NCBI GenBank assembly: GCA_903908605.1
Contig: CAIVSQ010000405.1
Location: forward strand, 1-32,745
Length of the DNA: 32,745 nucleotides
Reading direction: 5' to 3'
Source: an uncultured Anaerolineae bacterium
Lineage (GTDB): Bacteria; Chloroflexota; Anaerolineae; Anaerolineales; Villigracilaceae
Shown here piece after piece: positions 23,842 through 32,734 of the stretch (the first letter of the stretch is position 1; each line of letters opens with the position of its first letter). The notes beneath the pieces are model-generated. The model searched no databases and was not told where the DNA came from. It was given only the letters and a program-made list of their open reading frames with translations. The position numbers were made by a program, and so were the translations under genes.

Positions 23842-24965
23842 CCACCACAAACACAATGACAACCATTCTAAAAATTGAGATTTATTTATTAAAAATACCC
23901 TATCCGCACCCATTCCGGATTGCACTGGCATCCATGGATAGCGCACATAATATCGTTGTGCGCATACATGATAGTGATGGCATTGTTGGAATTGGCGAAG
24001 GCTGTCCGCCACGCTTTATTACCGGTGAAGCACCTGAAACCGCCTTCGCAGCTGCCAGGTTGTACGCCAACATCCTGGTCGGTAAAAACCCGCTTGAAAT
24101 CGAAACGCGCCTGGCGGAGCTGGAGAGCTTTATGCTCAATAACACTGCGGTGCGCTGCGCCTACGACATAGCCCTATATGATCTACTGGCCAAACATGCC
24201 AACCTGCCCCTGTACGCCCTGCTGGGTGGCACCAAGCGAGTCATTTACTCGAACCGCACCATCGGCATGGACACATCAGAAAATATGGCTGCCACGGCCA
24301 GCTCATTGGTGGCAGCGGGTGCCAGGTATTTAAAAATCAAGTTAGGCAACGGGTTGGCTCTTGACCTGGCTCGTGTACGCGCCATCCGCTATGCGGTGGG
24401 CCCTGGAATCCCTTTCAGGTTGGATGCCAACCAGTCCTGGGACGAATCGACGGCCAACTCCGCCCTAAGCGCTATGGCCGATCTTGGCGTACAGGTGTGC
24501 GAACAGCCGCTTGCGCACTGGAATGAAGCCGGGCTTAAGCGCGTGCGCGAGCGCAGCCCAATCCCAATAATGGCGGATGAGACCCTTTTTGATACCCACG
24601 ACGCCTTTCGACTGGCATCCAATGCCACTGTCGATTATTTCAATATAAAACTTGCCAAATGCGCCGGCATTCACAACGCGCTCAAGATAAACGCCATCGC
24701 GGAAGCCGTTGGCATCCGATGTATGCTGGGCGGGATGTCCGAAAGCCTGATCGGCGTCAGCGCGGGCGCTCACCTGTTGTGCGCCTGCCCCAATATCAGT
24801 CTGGCCGATCTGGATTCGCCCTTCCATTTCATGGAAGATCCCACCTTCGGCGGTGTTGATTTCCAACCAGACGGCGCGGTTACCCTGCACGACGCACCCG
24901 GGCACGGCGCTGATGTCAAACCAGAATGGCGGGAAAAAAGCCAGCGAGTAGAGGTGACAGCATGA
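23838..24965 (+). CDS. Enolase-superfamily dipeptide epimerase-like protein (MLE subgroup)
   Basis: A 375-residue (beta/alpha)7-beta barrel enzyme. The catalytic 'YLKIKLG' gives Lys166-x-Lys168, and Lys271 in 'FNIKLAKCAG' is the opposite base. Metal ligands are Asp196 ('RLDANQSW'), Glu222 ('VCEQPL') and Asp247 ('MADET'). The late 'MLGGMSES' resembles the 'GCMxES' motif of dipeptide (L-Ala-D/L-Glu type) epimerases, which invert the alpha carbon of the second residue. It could also be an N-acylamino-acid racemase or o-succinylbenzoate synthase relative, but there are no menaquinone genes here. The ATG at 23838 overlaps the preceding stop (ATGA); an in-frame ATG at 23763 lies inside that gene. 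Dipeptide specificity is an inference. Confidence 0.85.
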   Translation: MTTTNTMTTILKIEIYLLKIPYPHPFRIALASMDSAHNIVVRIHDSDGIVGIGEGCPPRFITGEAPETAFAAARLYANILVGKNPLEIETRLAELESFMLNNTAVRCAYDIALYDLLAKHANLPLYALLGGTKRVIYSNRTIGMDTSENMAATASSLVAAGARYLKIKLGNGLALDLARVRAIRYAVGPGIPFRLDANQSWDESTANSALSAMADLGVQVCEQPLAHWNEAGLKRVRERSPIPIMADETLFDTHDAFRLASNATVDYFNIKLAKCAGIHNALKINAIAEAVGIRCMLGGMSESLIGVSAGAHLLCACPNISLADLDSPFHFMEDPTFGGVDFQPDGAVTLHDAPGHGADVKPEWREKSQRVEVTA

Positions 24966-25789
24966 ACTTCTTTCCGCCCTTTCCTCAAGACAATGCGCGC
25001 ATCGGCTTGCTGGGGGTTGCCTTCGATGAAAATTCATCCTACCTGCGCGGACCAGCCCAGGCACCTGGCAAAATACGCAGCGCCTTTTTTAGCGATTCGT
25101 CCAACCTATGGACTGAAAACGAAACCAACCTGGGCGCGGATGGCATTTTCGCCGACGCGGGTGATATCAGCCCCAGCCAGGCCTGCATGCCGGCCGAAAC
25201 CGAAGAAGCCGCCAGTAGATTGCACGCAGCCGGTCTAAAGGTATTTGCCTTTGGGGGCGACCATTCGGTCACAACTGCCCTAGTAAAGGCGGCCGCCCAA
25301 TTTCATCCAGAACTCACCATCCTGCATTTTGACGCCCACCCCGATTTGTACGACAACTTTGCTGGCAACCCGCACTCGCACGCCAGCCCATTCGCACGCA
25401 TCATGGAAGCCGGGTTGGCAAAGCGCCTCGTACAGGTCGGCATCCGCACTATGAACGGCCACATGCGTCAGCAAGCCCGCCGATTTGGCGTGGAGGTGCT
25501 CGACATGGGACATTGGCGCGAAGTCTTTGCGATGCAATTTTCCTCACCACTGTACCTGTCATTTGATATGGACTGCCTGGATCCGGCCTTTGCGCCCGGA
25601 ATTTCACACCGTGAACCGGGTGGTCTCAGTACCCGCGAAGCCCTCAGCATTATCCAATCACTGAAGGCCAATATCGTAGCCGCCGACCTGGTGGAATACA
25701 ACCCGGCCCAAGACCAGCCAGGCTTTACCGATATGGTCGCGGCAAAAATATTCAAAGAGATCACAGCCCGGATGCTGGCAATAAAATGA
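24962..25789 (+). CDS. Ureohydrolase family protein (arginase/agmatinase/formiminoglutamase)
   Basis: A 275-residue enzyme with all six ligands of the binuclear Mn centre: His101 in 'FGGDHSVT', Asp124, His126 and Asp128 in 'FDAHPDLYDN', and Asp202 and Asp204 in 'SFDMDCLDPAFAPG'. The family cuts a guanidino, amidino or formimino group from arginine, agmatine, guanidinobutyrate or related compounds. Substrate loops do not fit a specific one I can name. It overlaps the epimerase and the next gene by 4 bp each, so it is tied to the same pathway, suggesting that the imported compound carries a guanidino or similar group. Confidence 0.93.
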   Translation: MNFFPPFPQDNARIGLLGVAFDENSSYLRGPAQAPGKIRSAFFSDSSNLWTENETNLGADGIFADAGDISPSQACMPAETEEAASRLHAAGLKVFAFGGDHSVTTALVKAAAQFHPELTILHFDAHPDLYDNFAGNPHSHASPFARIMEAGLAKRLVQVGIRTMNGHMRQQARRFGVEVLDMGHWREVFAMQFSSPLYLSFDMDCLDPAFAPGISHREPGGLSTREALSIIQSLKANIVAADLVEYNPAQDQPGFTDMVAAKIFKEITARMLAIK

Positions 25790-26781
25790 ACTCACGCGAT
25801 CGAATTCTTTCCACGCTCAACCATCAAACCCCGGACCGTACTCCCCGCTTTGAGGTTTGGATCGACGCCCTGCATGCCGAGCTGGGCGCTTCTGACCCTT
25901 ACCAGGCCTACGCCGAACTCGGGCAGGACGCAGTATTGATGCCAGCCGAGTCACTGCCTGAAAGCAACGCATGGAAGACCGGCGTGGATGAATGGGGTCG
26001 GGTTTGGAATGACGGCCAATACACCGGGGGTGTCCTCGATACAGCCGCTGACTTGCGGCACTACTCCCCACCGATTTCGCTGGCACAACATTTATTCGAC
26101 CCGCAGCGCATTTCGGCCTTAAGGGCACAGTACTCTGAACACTGCCTGTTTTATGGCACCCATATCGGTCCATTTATGAACTCTTATATGGCCATGGGGC
26201 TGGAGCGCTTTTGCATGCGCCTGGCCGATGACCCAGGCTTCATCCACGCATTGATGCATGCGCGCACCGATTGGTGCCTGGCGGTCTTCTCTCGTGCCGT
26301 CGAACTTGGTGCGGAGGTGATCGTGATGGGTGACGATTCAGCTCACCATGGCGGGCCGATGATCTCACCGCGCATGTGGCGCGAGTTTGTGCTGCCCTGT
26401 CACCGCCGAATTGTAGAAAGCCTGCCCGTGCCGGTCATCTGGCACAGCGATGGTGATATCACCAAGTTGTTGCCCATGGCAGTGACGGCCGGTTTCGTAG
26501 GGATTCATGGCCTGGAACCCTGGTCGATGTCGCTGGAAACGATCAAATCCGAATATGCCGGCAAGCTGACGCTGATCGGCAATGCAGATGTGCGCTTGCT
26601 GTGCCAACCCGATCTTGAGCTGGTTCGCAGCGAAATTCGCAGGTGTTTGCAGGCTGGCGGTCCAAACGGTTACATGTTTTCGTCGTGTAATAGCATTTTT
26701 GCCGGTATGAACCCGACTGCAGTGCAGGAATTTTTCCGATACCAGGCCGAAATTATCAGCGCACAAAGGAACAATGCATGA
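25786..26781 (+). CDS. Uroporphyrinogen decarboxylase-like protein (MtaA/CmuA type)
   Basis: A 331-residue TIM-barrel protein of the UroD superfamily. It is not HemE, as the N-terminal substrate residues of that enzyme are absent and its neighbours are catabolic. Relatives such as MtaA move methyl groups between corrinoid proteins and thiols, using a zinc bound by HxC and a later Cys. Here the pattern reads His220-Ser-Asp222 ('IWHSDGDIT') and Cys301 ('MFSSCNSIF'), so the middle Cys is replaced by Asp. Zinc binding is possible but altered. No corrinoid-binding protein is encoded in the window. It overlaps both neighbours (ATGA). Role unknown: a methyltransferase, decarboxylase or other lyase. 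Confidence 0.8.
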   Translation: MNSRDRILSTLNHQTPDRTPRFEVWIDALHAELGASDPYQAYAELGQDAVLMPAESLPESNAWKTGVDEWGRVWNDGQYTGGVLDTAADLRHYSPPISLAQHLFDPQRISALRAQYSEHCLFYGTHIGPFMNSYMAMGLERFCMRLADDPGFIHALMHARTDWCLAVFSRAVELGAEVIVMGDDSAHHGGPMISPRMWREFVLPCHRRIVESLPVPVIWHSDGDITKLLPMAVTAGFVGIHGLEPWSMSLETIKSEYAGKLTLIGNADVRLLCQPDLELVRSEIRRCLQAGGPNGYMFSSCNSIFAGMNPTAVQEFFRYQAEIISAQRNNA

Positions 26782-27398
26782 ACGCAAAAACGACCAAATC
26801 AGATCAACCTACCTTTATCGAAGAAGCGCGCCGTAAACAGATTATCGATGCCGCATTGCAAACCATCGCGGAACAAGGCTATACCCAAACCTCTTTTGCA
26901 GAAATAGCCAAGGGACTGGGCATAACCAAGGGTCTGATCGCCTATCACTTTAATGGCAAACATGACCTGATCACCTCCGCCATTCACACCATATTGAACC
27001 AGCAAGGCCATTACATAAAAGAACGAGTGGATGCGCAACCCCTGGCGCAGGACAAGCTGCGTATTTATATCGAAGCCAGCTTTGAATATATTGAACAACA
27101 CCGCCAACATTTCGTTGCCCTGGTAGACCTGTGGGGCAGCTTTACCTCGGCCGAGGAAAAACAAGCCTTCAGCCAGACTGCCTACGACCCTTGCCGTGCC
27201 CATCTTCAGAAAATATTCCGCATCGGTCGCGAGCAAAAAGAGTTTGGTGACTTTGACGTCCAGGCGATGTCAGCTGTCATCCAGGGTGCGATTGATGGCG
27301 TGATGCTGCAGTGGGTCTTTGCGCCACAAGCAGTCAACCTGGGGACCGCCGCGCGAGAATTAGCTGGATTATTTAGCGATCGAGTCAGCAAGAAATAA
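26778..27398 (+). CDS. TetR/AcrR family transcriptional regulator within the operon
   Basis: A 206-residue repressor. The N-terminal domain (about 15-65) contains 'QIIDAALQTIAEQGYTQTSF' and the helix-turn-helix 'EIAKGLGITKGLIAYHFNGK', close to BetI-like members. The C-terminal helices read 'LRIYIEASFEYIEQHRQHF'. It overlaps the UroD-like stop by 4 bp and is co-transcribed with the pathway genes, so it would repress its own operon; the GTTCAA palindrome at 18974 is a candidate binding site. An acyl-CoA or a peptide product would be a logical inducer. Confidence 0.93.
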   Translation: MNAKTTKSDQPTFIEEARRKQIIDAALQTIAEQGYTQTSFAEIAKGLGITKGLIAYHFNGKHDLITSAIHTILNQQGHYIKERVDAQPLAQDKLRIYIEASFEYIEQHRQHFVALVDLWGSFTSAEEKQAFSQTAYDPCRAHLQKIFRIGREQKEFGDFDVQAMSAVIQGAIDGVMLQWVFAPQAVNLGTAARELAGLFSDRVSKK

Positions 27399-27416
27399 AC
27401 GACCAGGGAGAATTTC

Positions 27417-28970
27417 ATGCGGTGGAACAACATTGGTCAGCTTCTCGAGGATGCTTCTTTACGGTTTGGTGAATATCCATTGTTGGTTTTTGAAGGACAA
27501 CCCCTTTCATTTACCCAAGTCAATCAGCGCGTCAATCAAATGGCTTGCACCCTGCAATCCCTGGGGATTGGCCAGGGTCAGCGAGTTGGCGTTATGCTGC
27601 CAAATGGTTTCGATTTTCCAATCGCCTGGTTCGCCCTGGCCAGGCTGGGGGCAGTCATTGTACCCATTAACATCAATTATCATGACCACGACCTGTCTTA
27701 CACCCTGAACGATTCACAGGCCAGCTTTTTCCTATTGCACGAACAATACCAACCCCAATGGCAACGCGTGCGCGATCATATCCCCTCGGTAAAGCAAGCT
27801 CTGATCATTGACGATGCCGGTAGCAGCGTTTTTTGCCAACAGATAGCACAAGCACCGCTTACATTTGACTCACAAGAAATTGAGCCAGACACGCTATTAA
27901 ACATCCAATATACCTCCGGCACCACCGGCTTCCCCAAAGGCTGCATGTTGACGCATGAGTACTGGCTGCGAATCGGACAAATTGCGGCCGATTATTTCGA
28001 ACTGGACCATGACCAGGTCAACCTGACAGCACAGCCCTTCTATTATATGGACCCCCAGTGGAATACAATCGCCTGCCTGATCGGTGGATCACCACTGGTC
28101 ATTTTGCCTCGTTTTTCACCATCGCATTTCTGGCAGGCGGTCATTGAGCACAACGTCACCGTGCTCTACCTGATCGGCAGTATGCCATTTTTCCTGCTCA
28201 AACAAGACGAACAACCCGCGCTGGACCGAGGACACAAGCTGCGCGTTGTCCTATGCTCAGGGATTCACCCTAAATTCCATGCCGAATTTGAACGTCGCTG
28301 GGGCGTCCCCTGGCGGGAAGCTTACGGCATGACTGAGACGGGCGTAGACCTGATTGTCCCTCGTGAAGACGCCGAAAGCGTGGGCAGCGGCGCCATGGGC
28401 AGGCCGATTACATCCAAGCAAGTTCGCGTGATCGACGCAGCCGGGAAAGATGTAGAGGATGGACAGCTGGGCGAACTGATAATCCAGGGCCAACCGATGA
28501 TGCTCGGTTATTGGAATAATCCTTCAGCGACCGCCGAAACCCTGGTGGATGGTTGGCTGCACACCGGCGACCTGGTCGTTAAAGATGAACGCGGTTATTA
28601 CCATTGGCAAGCCCGCCTCAAAGATACCATCCGGCGAGCCGGTGAGAACATCGCCGCCGCAGAAGTGGAAAGCGTCCTGCTCGAGCATCCAGCCGTCCAG
28701 GCCGCCGCCGTCGTCGCAGTACCAGACGAGTTACGCGGGCAGGAAGTAAAGGCCTACATCGTGGTGCGGGCTGGTTACGAGAAAAACCCGCTAAAAATTC
28801 TGGAATATGCCCGCCAGCAACTGGCCTACTTCAAGGTACCACGTTACATTGAATTTGTGGATGACATGCCCCGGACGGCCTCTGAACGAGTGGAAAAGCA
28901 CAGGCTGGTCGCAAACAAGCCAGATTTGCGCATTGGAAGCTATGACACGGTCGATCTAGTTTGGAGATAA
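27417..28970 (+). CDS. AMP-dependent acyl-CoA ligase (carnitine/crotonobetaine-CoA ligase-like)
   Basis: A 517-residue adenylate-forming enzyme. The P-loop-like motif 'YTSGTTGFPKG' is at 165-175, 'YGMTETG' about two thirds along, and the hinge region 'LHTGDLVVKDERGYYHWQ' precedes 'RLKDTIRRAGENIAAAEVE'. The A10 segment reads 'MPRTASERVEKHRL': the Lys usually present after Gly or Glu is Arg491, an unusual change at the residue that catalyses adenylation. Family members make acyl-CoA thioesters from carboxylates with ATP. The best resemblance is to CaiC-like ligases, but no carnitine gene is adjacent. GGGAG precedes the ATG by 6 nt. The product may feed the enoyl-CoA hydratase. Confidence 0.88.
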   Translation: MRWNNIGQLLEDASLRFGEYPLLVFEGQPLSFTQVNQRVNQMACTLQSLGIGQGQRVGVMLPNGFDFPIAWFALARLGAVIVPININYHDHDLSYTLNDSQASFFLLHEQYQPQWQRVRDHIPSVKQALIIDDAGSSVFCQQIAQAPLTFDSQEIEPDTLLNIQYTSGTTGFPKGCMLTHEYWLRIGQIAADYFELDHDQVNLTAQPFYYMDPQWNTIACLIGGSPLVILPRFSPSHFWQAVIEHNVTVLYLIGSMPFFLLKQDEQPALDRGHKLRVVLCSGIHPKFHAEFERRWGVPWREAYGMTETGVDLIVPREDAESVGSGAMGRPITSKQVRVIDAAGKDVEDGQLGELIIQGQPMMLGYWNNPSATAETLVDGWLHTGDLVVKDERGYYHWQARLKDTIRRAGENIAAAEVESVLLEHPAVQAAAVVAVPDELRGQEVKAYIVVRAGYEKNPLKILEYARQQLAYFKVPRYIEFVDDMPRTASERVEKHRLVANKPDLRIGSYDTVDLVWR

Positions 28971-28973
28971 CTG

Positions 28974-30419
28974 ATGAATACACAACTACTGAATGAGACC
29001 ATCCAGAAAACCATGTCCGAATGGAACATCCCTGGCGCTGCTGTGGCGGTCATAGAGGATGGCATCGAATTTATCCACGGATTTGGCATTCGCGAGGTGG
29101 GCAAACCCGGGCTGGTCAACACGGATACTGTCTTTGCAATAGGCTCAACCACCAAAGCATTTACATCCGCCTTGGTCGGCATGCTGGTGGATGAGGGCAA
29201 ATTGGGCTGGGATGATCCGGTCATCAGGCATCTGCCCGATTTTGAACTCTACGATCCGTGGATAACGCAAAATGTAACCGTGCGCGATTTGCTCTGCCAC
29301 CGGCTTGGACTGGAACGTGCCCAACGTCTTTACTATCACCAGGGCTATACCCAGCGCGATCTGATGCACCGCATGAAATATCTGCGACCGACTGCGCAGT
29401 TCCGTACCCGCTTTCAATATGCCAATCAGCAATATGGCGTAGCGGGCCTGCTCATTGAAGCTGTCAGCGGCCAAACATGGGACGATTTTATTACTAAGCG
29501 GCTTTTTCAACCACTCGGCATGTCACGCTCAGTCAGTGGTTATGACCGCATCACCGATTTTTCCAATGTTGCCAGCCCGCATACGATCCCGGATGAAACC
29601 TACCCGGCCGGGGTGCGCTTCCTGGGAGAACCGGCAGCAATTCCGTGGTACAAGCTAAGCGGCGAACCAGCCGGCTCCATCCACACCTCGGCCAATGACC
29701 TGGCCCGCTGGCTGCGAGTCCTGCTTGCGAATGGAGCGCCTACACTTAAGCCACAGTCTTTTAACGAAATCACCTCACCGCAAATGGTGATGCAAGACCT
29801 GATGAATTCCGAATTAGCACCATTGTACGCCTTGCAACCCGGCACCCATTTCTGGACCTATGGACTGGGCTGGTGGGTAATGGATTACCACGGGGAAAAA
29901 GTGCTGATGCATGGCGGTCAGATGCCTGGCTTCAACTCCGCAGTGGCCTTTTTCCCGGAGCGAAAAGTCGGTCTGGCCGTTGCACTTAACACCCACCAAA
30001 CCCTGGCACACGCCTCGTTGTTCTATGCCATAGCGGATATTCTGCTCGAAAAAACGGGCCGCGTTTGGTCCTCTGAATTCAAAATGGTTGCCCAGGCCTA
30101 CATGGCAGAGGTCAAAGGCGAAGTCGACAAAATAATGACTGGTAAGGAACAAATTTCTCTTTCCGATTCGAAACTGGCGAGCTACGCTGGGGAGTTTTCA
30201 AACGACCTGTTCGGCAACATCCTGGTGACTATACATGGCAGCCAGGTAAAGATGGCCTACGGAAACCTGCAGGCCATCCTCGAACCCTACCAGGCGGACA
30301 CTTTCATCGCACATTGGAATCTAAAAGGCCTGCAGGATGACACGATGATATCCTTCAGCCCAAACACCGGCTTGTTAACCCTGGTCAACGACCGGGCGAT
30401 ATATACTAGAGTTAAATGA
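28974..30419 (+). CDS. Serine hydrolase of the class C beta-lactamase/D-aminopeptidase family (S12)
   Basis: A 481-residue penicillin-binding-fold hydrolase. The SxxK motif is Ser58-Thr-Thr-Lys61 ('IGSTTKAF'), the YxN motif is Tyr149-Ala-Asn151 ('FQYANQQYG'), and the KTG-equivalent is 'HGG' at 313-315. The first 350 residues form the catalytic domain; the last 120 look like the lipocalin-like tail seen in D-aminopeptidase and esterase members. There is no signal peptide, so it is cytosolic and not a secreted beta-lactamase. It probably cleaves an amide, ester or D-residue peptide. The ATG is 3 nt after the ligase stop with GGAG 7 nt upstream, and the gene overlaps the dipeptidase by 4 bp. Confidence 0.9.
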   Translation: MNTQLLNETIQKTMSEWNIPGAAVAVIEDGIEFIHGFGIREVGKPGLVNTDTVFAIGSTTKAFTSALVGMLVDEGKLGWDDPVIRHLPDFELYDPWITQNVTVRDLLCHRLGLERAQRLYYHQGYTQRDLMHRMKYLRPTAQFRTRFQYANQQYGVAGLLIEAVSGQTWDDFITKRLFQPLGMSRSVSGYDRITDFSNVASPHTIPDETYPAGVRFLGEPAAIPWYKLSGEPAGSIHTSANDLARWLRVLLANGAPTLKPQSFNEITSPQMVMQDLMNSELAPLYALQPGTHFWTYGLGWWVMDYHGEKVLMHGGQMPGFNSAVAFFPERKVGLAVALNTHQTLAHASLFYAIADILLEKTGRVWSSEFKMVAQAYMAEVKGEVDKIMTGKEQISLSDSKLASYAGEFSNDLFGNILVTIHGSQVKMAYGNLQAILEPYQADTFIAHWNLKGLQDDTMISFSPNTGLLTLVNDRAIYTRVK

Positions 30420-31849
30420 ACCCCATTGAACTGATCCTTACCTGTTTTGAACAAGTATCCGCCATCCCGCGTGGGACGAAAAATGAAGCCGGTATCCGCG
30501 CCTGGTTGCAGGAGTGGGCGCACGAACGTAGATTGCTCACCAAAGTGGATGCGACAGGCAACCTGGTTATTCAGGTACCCGCCAGCCAAGGCTATGAAGA
30601 TCGACCCACCCTGATCTTACAAGGCCATCTCGATATGGTTTGCCAAAAGACCCCCGACTCGCGCCATGACTTTACCCGCGATCCAATTCGCCTGATTCGT
30701 GAGGGTGACTGGCTGGTGGCCGATAAAACCACCCTCGGCGCCGATAACGGCATTGCCATTGCCCTGATGATGGCCCTGGTCGATGATGACACCATCCTGC
30801 ACCCAGCCCTCGAATTGTTAATGACGGTTGAAGAAGAAGTGGGTGTCACCGGCGCCGACCAAATTGACCCAGCGTTACTGACCGGGAAAACCCTGATCAA
30901 CCTGGACTCAGAGGAAGAAGGCGTCATCACCATTGGCTGCGCAGGCGGTGGGGGCCTGCACATCACCTTGCCGGTCAGCTGGGAGGCCAGGTCGCCAACA
31001 GAAGCCACCTTTGAACTGCGCATCGCGGGGCTGATGGGCGGTCATTCGGCCGAAGACATCAACAAGCACCGTGGCAACGCCAACAAACTGATCGCGCGGG
31101 TGCTGGATTATATCCAGGGTCGGGTTCCCATTCGCCTGGCGAGCCTGAAAGGCGGCACAGCCCGCAACGCCATCCCCCGTGAGGCTGGCGCGCTCTTCAC
31201 CTGCCCGCTGGATGGTGTGGCAGCTTGTCAGGAGCAGTTTGCCCAGATTCAGCAAACAATCCTGGATGAACACCTGCATACAGAACCAGGACTGTACCTG
31301 AATTTAACCCAAAAAAACATCGAAAACCTGTATGCCCTCAGCCGCTCCGAAACCCTGACGGCCATCCGTCTGTTGATTTCGCTGCCGCAGGGTGTTTCAG
31401 CCATGTCAGCTGAAATTCCAGGCCTGATTGAAACTTCCAGCAATATCGGCATTGTCGAATTGCAGGAAATTGGCTTGTTGATCGTCTCTCACCAGCGCAG
31501 TTCGTTATTCTCCAGGCTGGAAGAAATCACAAGCCGGGTGGAAGCCATGGCCTGGTTGGCTGGCGCACGCACCGAACGGACAAAACTATTTCCACCCTGG
31601 CAGCCAAATATGTCTTCTGCCCTGTTGAAAAAGTGTATTGAAATTTACCAGGCAGTGCATGGCAAGCAACCCGAAGTCTCAATTGCTCATGGCGGGGTGG
31701 AATGCGGCGTGATCAGCGAACGCTGTGGCGGTTTGGATACAATTTCATTGGGACCTACCATCCAGAATCCCCACTCACCCGACGAAAGACTTTTTATCCC
31801 CTCCCTGGTTGCCACCTGGACCTTTTTAGCTGCGCTGTTAATAGCGTAA
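30416..31849 (+). CDS. pepD: Aminoacyl-histidine dipeptidase (cytosol non-specific dipeptidase), M20 family
   Basis: A 477-residue zinc dipeptidase of the PepD type, which hydrolyses many dipeptides including X-His. The metal and catalytic residues are visible: His71 and Asp73 in 'QGHLDMVCQK', bridging Asp110 in 'TTLGADNGIA', the Glu pair at 139-140 in 'MTVEEEVGV', Asp164 in 'INLDSEEEG', and a late His453 in 'TIQNPHSPDERLF'. The dimerisation lid (about 190-370) is present, so the length is normal. It overlaps the serine hydrolase by ATGA and would take the last peptide step to free amino acids in the cytosol. Confidence 0.94.
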   Translation: MNPIELILTCFEQVSAIPRGTKNEAGIRAWLQEWAHERRLLTKVDATGNLVIQVPASQGYEDRPTLILQGHLDMVCQKTPDSRHDFTRDPIRLIREGDWLVADKTTLGADNGIAIALMMALVDDDTILHPALELLMTVEEEVGVTGADQIDPALLTGKTLINLDSEEEGVITIGCAGGGGLHITLPVSWEARSPTEATFELRIAGLMGGHSAEDINKHRGNANKLIARVLDYIQGRVPIRLASLKGGTARNAIPREAGALFTCPLDGVAACQEQFAQIQQTILDEHLHTEPGLYLNLTQKNIENLYALSRSETLTAIRLLISLPQGVSAMSAEIPGLIETSSNIGIVELQEIGLLIVSHQRSSLFSRLEEITSRVEAMAWLAGARTERTKLFPPWQPNMSSALLKKCIEIYQAVHGKQPEVSIAHGGVECGVISERCGGLDTISLGPTIQNPHSPDERLFIPSLVATWTFLAALLIA

Positions 31850-31891
31850 TTCCAGCGCGCCTACCTACCAGCAGCTGCAAAAGGATATAGC

Positions 31892-32734
31892 TTGTTAACG
31901 ATTATTTTTGGTCTTTCGGCCGCGCTCTCGTGGGGCTCAAGTGATTTCACCGGCGGGCTGGTCAGTCGGCGGGCCGGAGCTATACGCGCAACTTTGTATA
32001 TGGAGGTCTTTGGAATATTGCCCCTACTCCTGTTGAGCTGGTTTTCAGATGGCCTGCGCAACAGCACCCCAAACGACTGGCTGTGGTGCGGACTGGCTGG
32101 GGTAATCGGTTCACTGGGGCAACTGGGGCTTTACAAAGCGCTTGCAGATGGGAAAATGTCAATCGCAGCACCAGTTACAGCCTTGACCTCCGCCAGCGTA
32201 CCGATTATCGCCGGGGGAATAAGGGACGGATGGCCGCCCGTACTTACCCTGGCAGGCTTTGCCATCGGGTTGTTCGCAACCTGGCTATTATCACAATCAA
32301 ATTCCGGGGCATCCATGCCTGGTATTCATTTTTCCGATATTGGCTTACCGCTGCTGGCCGGGCTGGGGATGGGTTTTTACTTCATCCTGATCAACCACGG
32401 CAGCCGGACAGATGTCTTTGTACCGTTGCTGGCAGTTCGCCTGGGGGCCACGATCGCGCTTTTAACATTCGCGTTCTTTAGTCAGCAACTAATCCTGCCT
32501 TCGCGATCGATGGTGCCATTGGTAATCACCAATACTGTCTTTGATATCGGTGGCGGGCTTTTTTATATTCTGGCCGGCCAGGTGGGTCGCATGGATGTGG
32601 CCGTCTTGCTTGGCTCGCTCTACTCCGGCGTAACCGTATTGCTGGCCTGGTTGATAGTGGGCGAAAAAATCAATCGCAAGCAATGGCTGGGGGTCATCCT
32701 CATTTTATTGGCCATCCTCTTTCTGGCGCAGTAA
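31892..32734 (+). CDS. EamA/DMT-family transporter
   Basis: A 280-residue membrane protein with about ten hydrophobic helices in two EamA repeats (about 1-130 and 145-280). Both ends are typical: 'FGLSAALSWGSSDF' at the start and 'LLAWLIVGEKINRKQWLGVI' near the end. Members export or import amino acids and other metabolites. The start is TTG at 31892, supported by AAAAGGA at 31879-31885, 6 nt upstream. It is the last gene of the operon in this window, 42 bp after pepD; whether more genes follow is not visible. It may export an amino acid made in surplus by the pathway. Confidence 0.88.
   Translation: MLTIIFGLSAALSWGSSDFTGGLVSRRAGAIRATLYMEVFGILPLLLLSWFSDGLRNSTPNDWLWCGLAGVIGSLGQLGLYKALADGKMSIAAPVTALTSASVPIIAGGIRDGWPPVLTLAGFAIGLFATWLLSQSNSGASMPGIHFSDIGLPLLAGLGMGFYFILINHGSRTDVFVPLLAVRLGATIALLTFAFFSQQLILPSRSMVPLVITNTVFDIGGGLFYILAGQVGRMDVAVLLGSLYSGVTVLLAWLIVGEKINRKQWLGVILILLAILFLAQ

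Noticed and set aside
25786-26781. hemE (haem biosynthesis)
   Set aside because: UroD fold, but lacks the HemE substrate-binding N-terminus and is embedded in a catabolic operon.
28974-30419. Secreted class C beta-lactamase resistance gene
   Set aside because: No signal peptide, an additional C-terminal domain, and a catabolic context point to a cytosolic peptidase or esterase.
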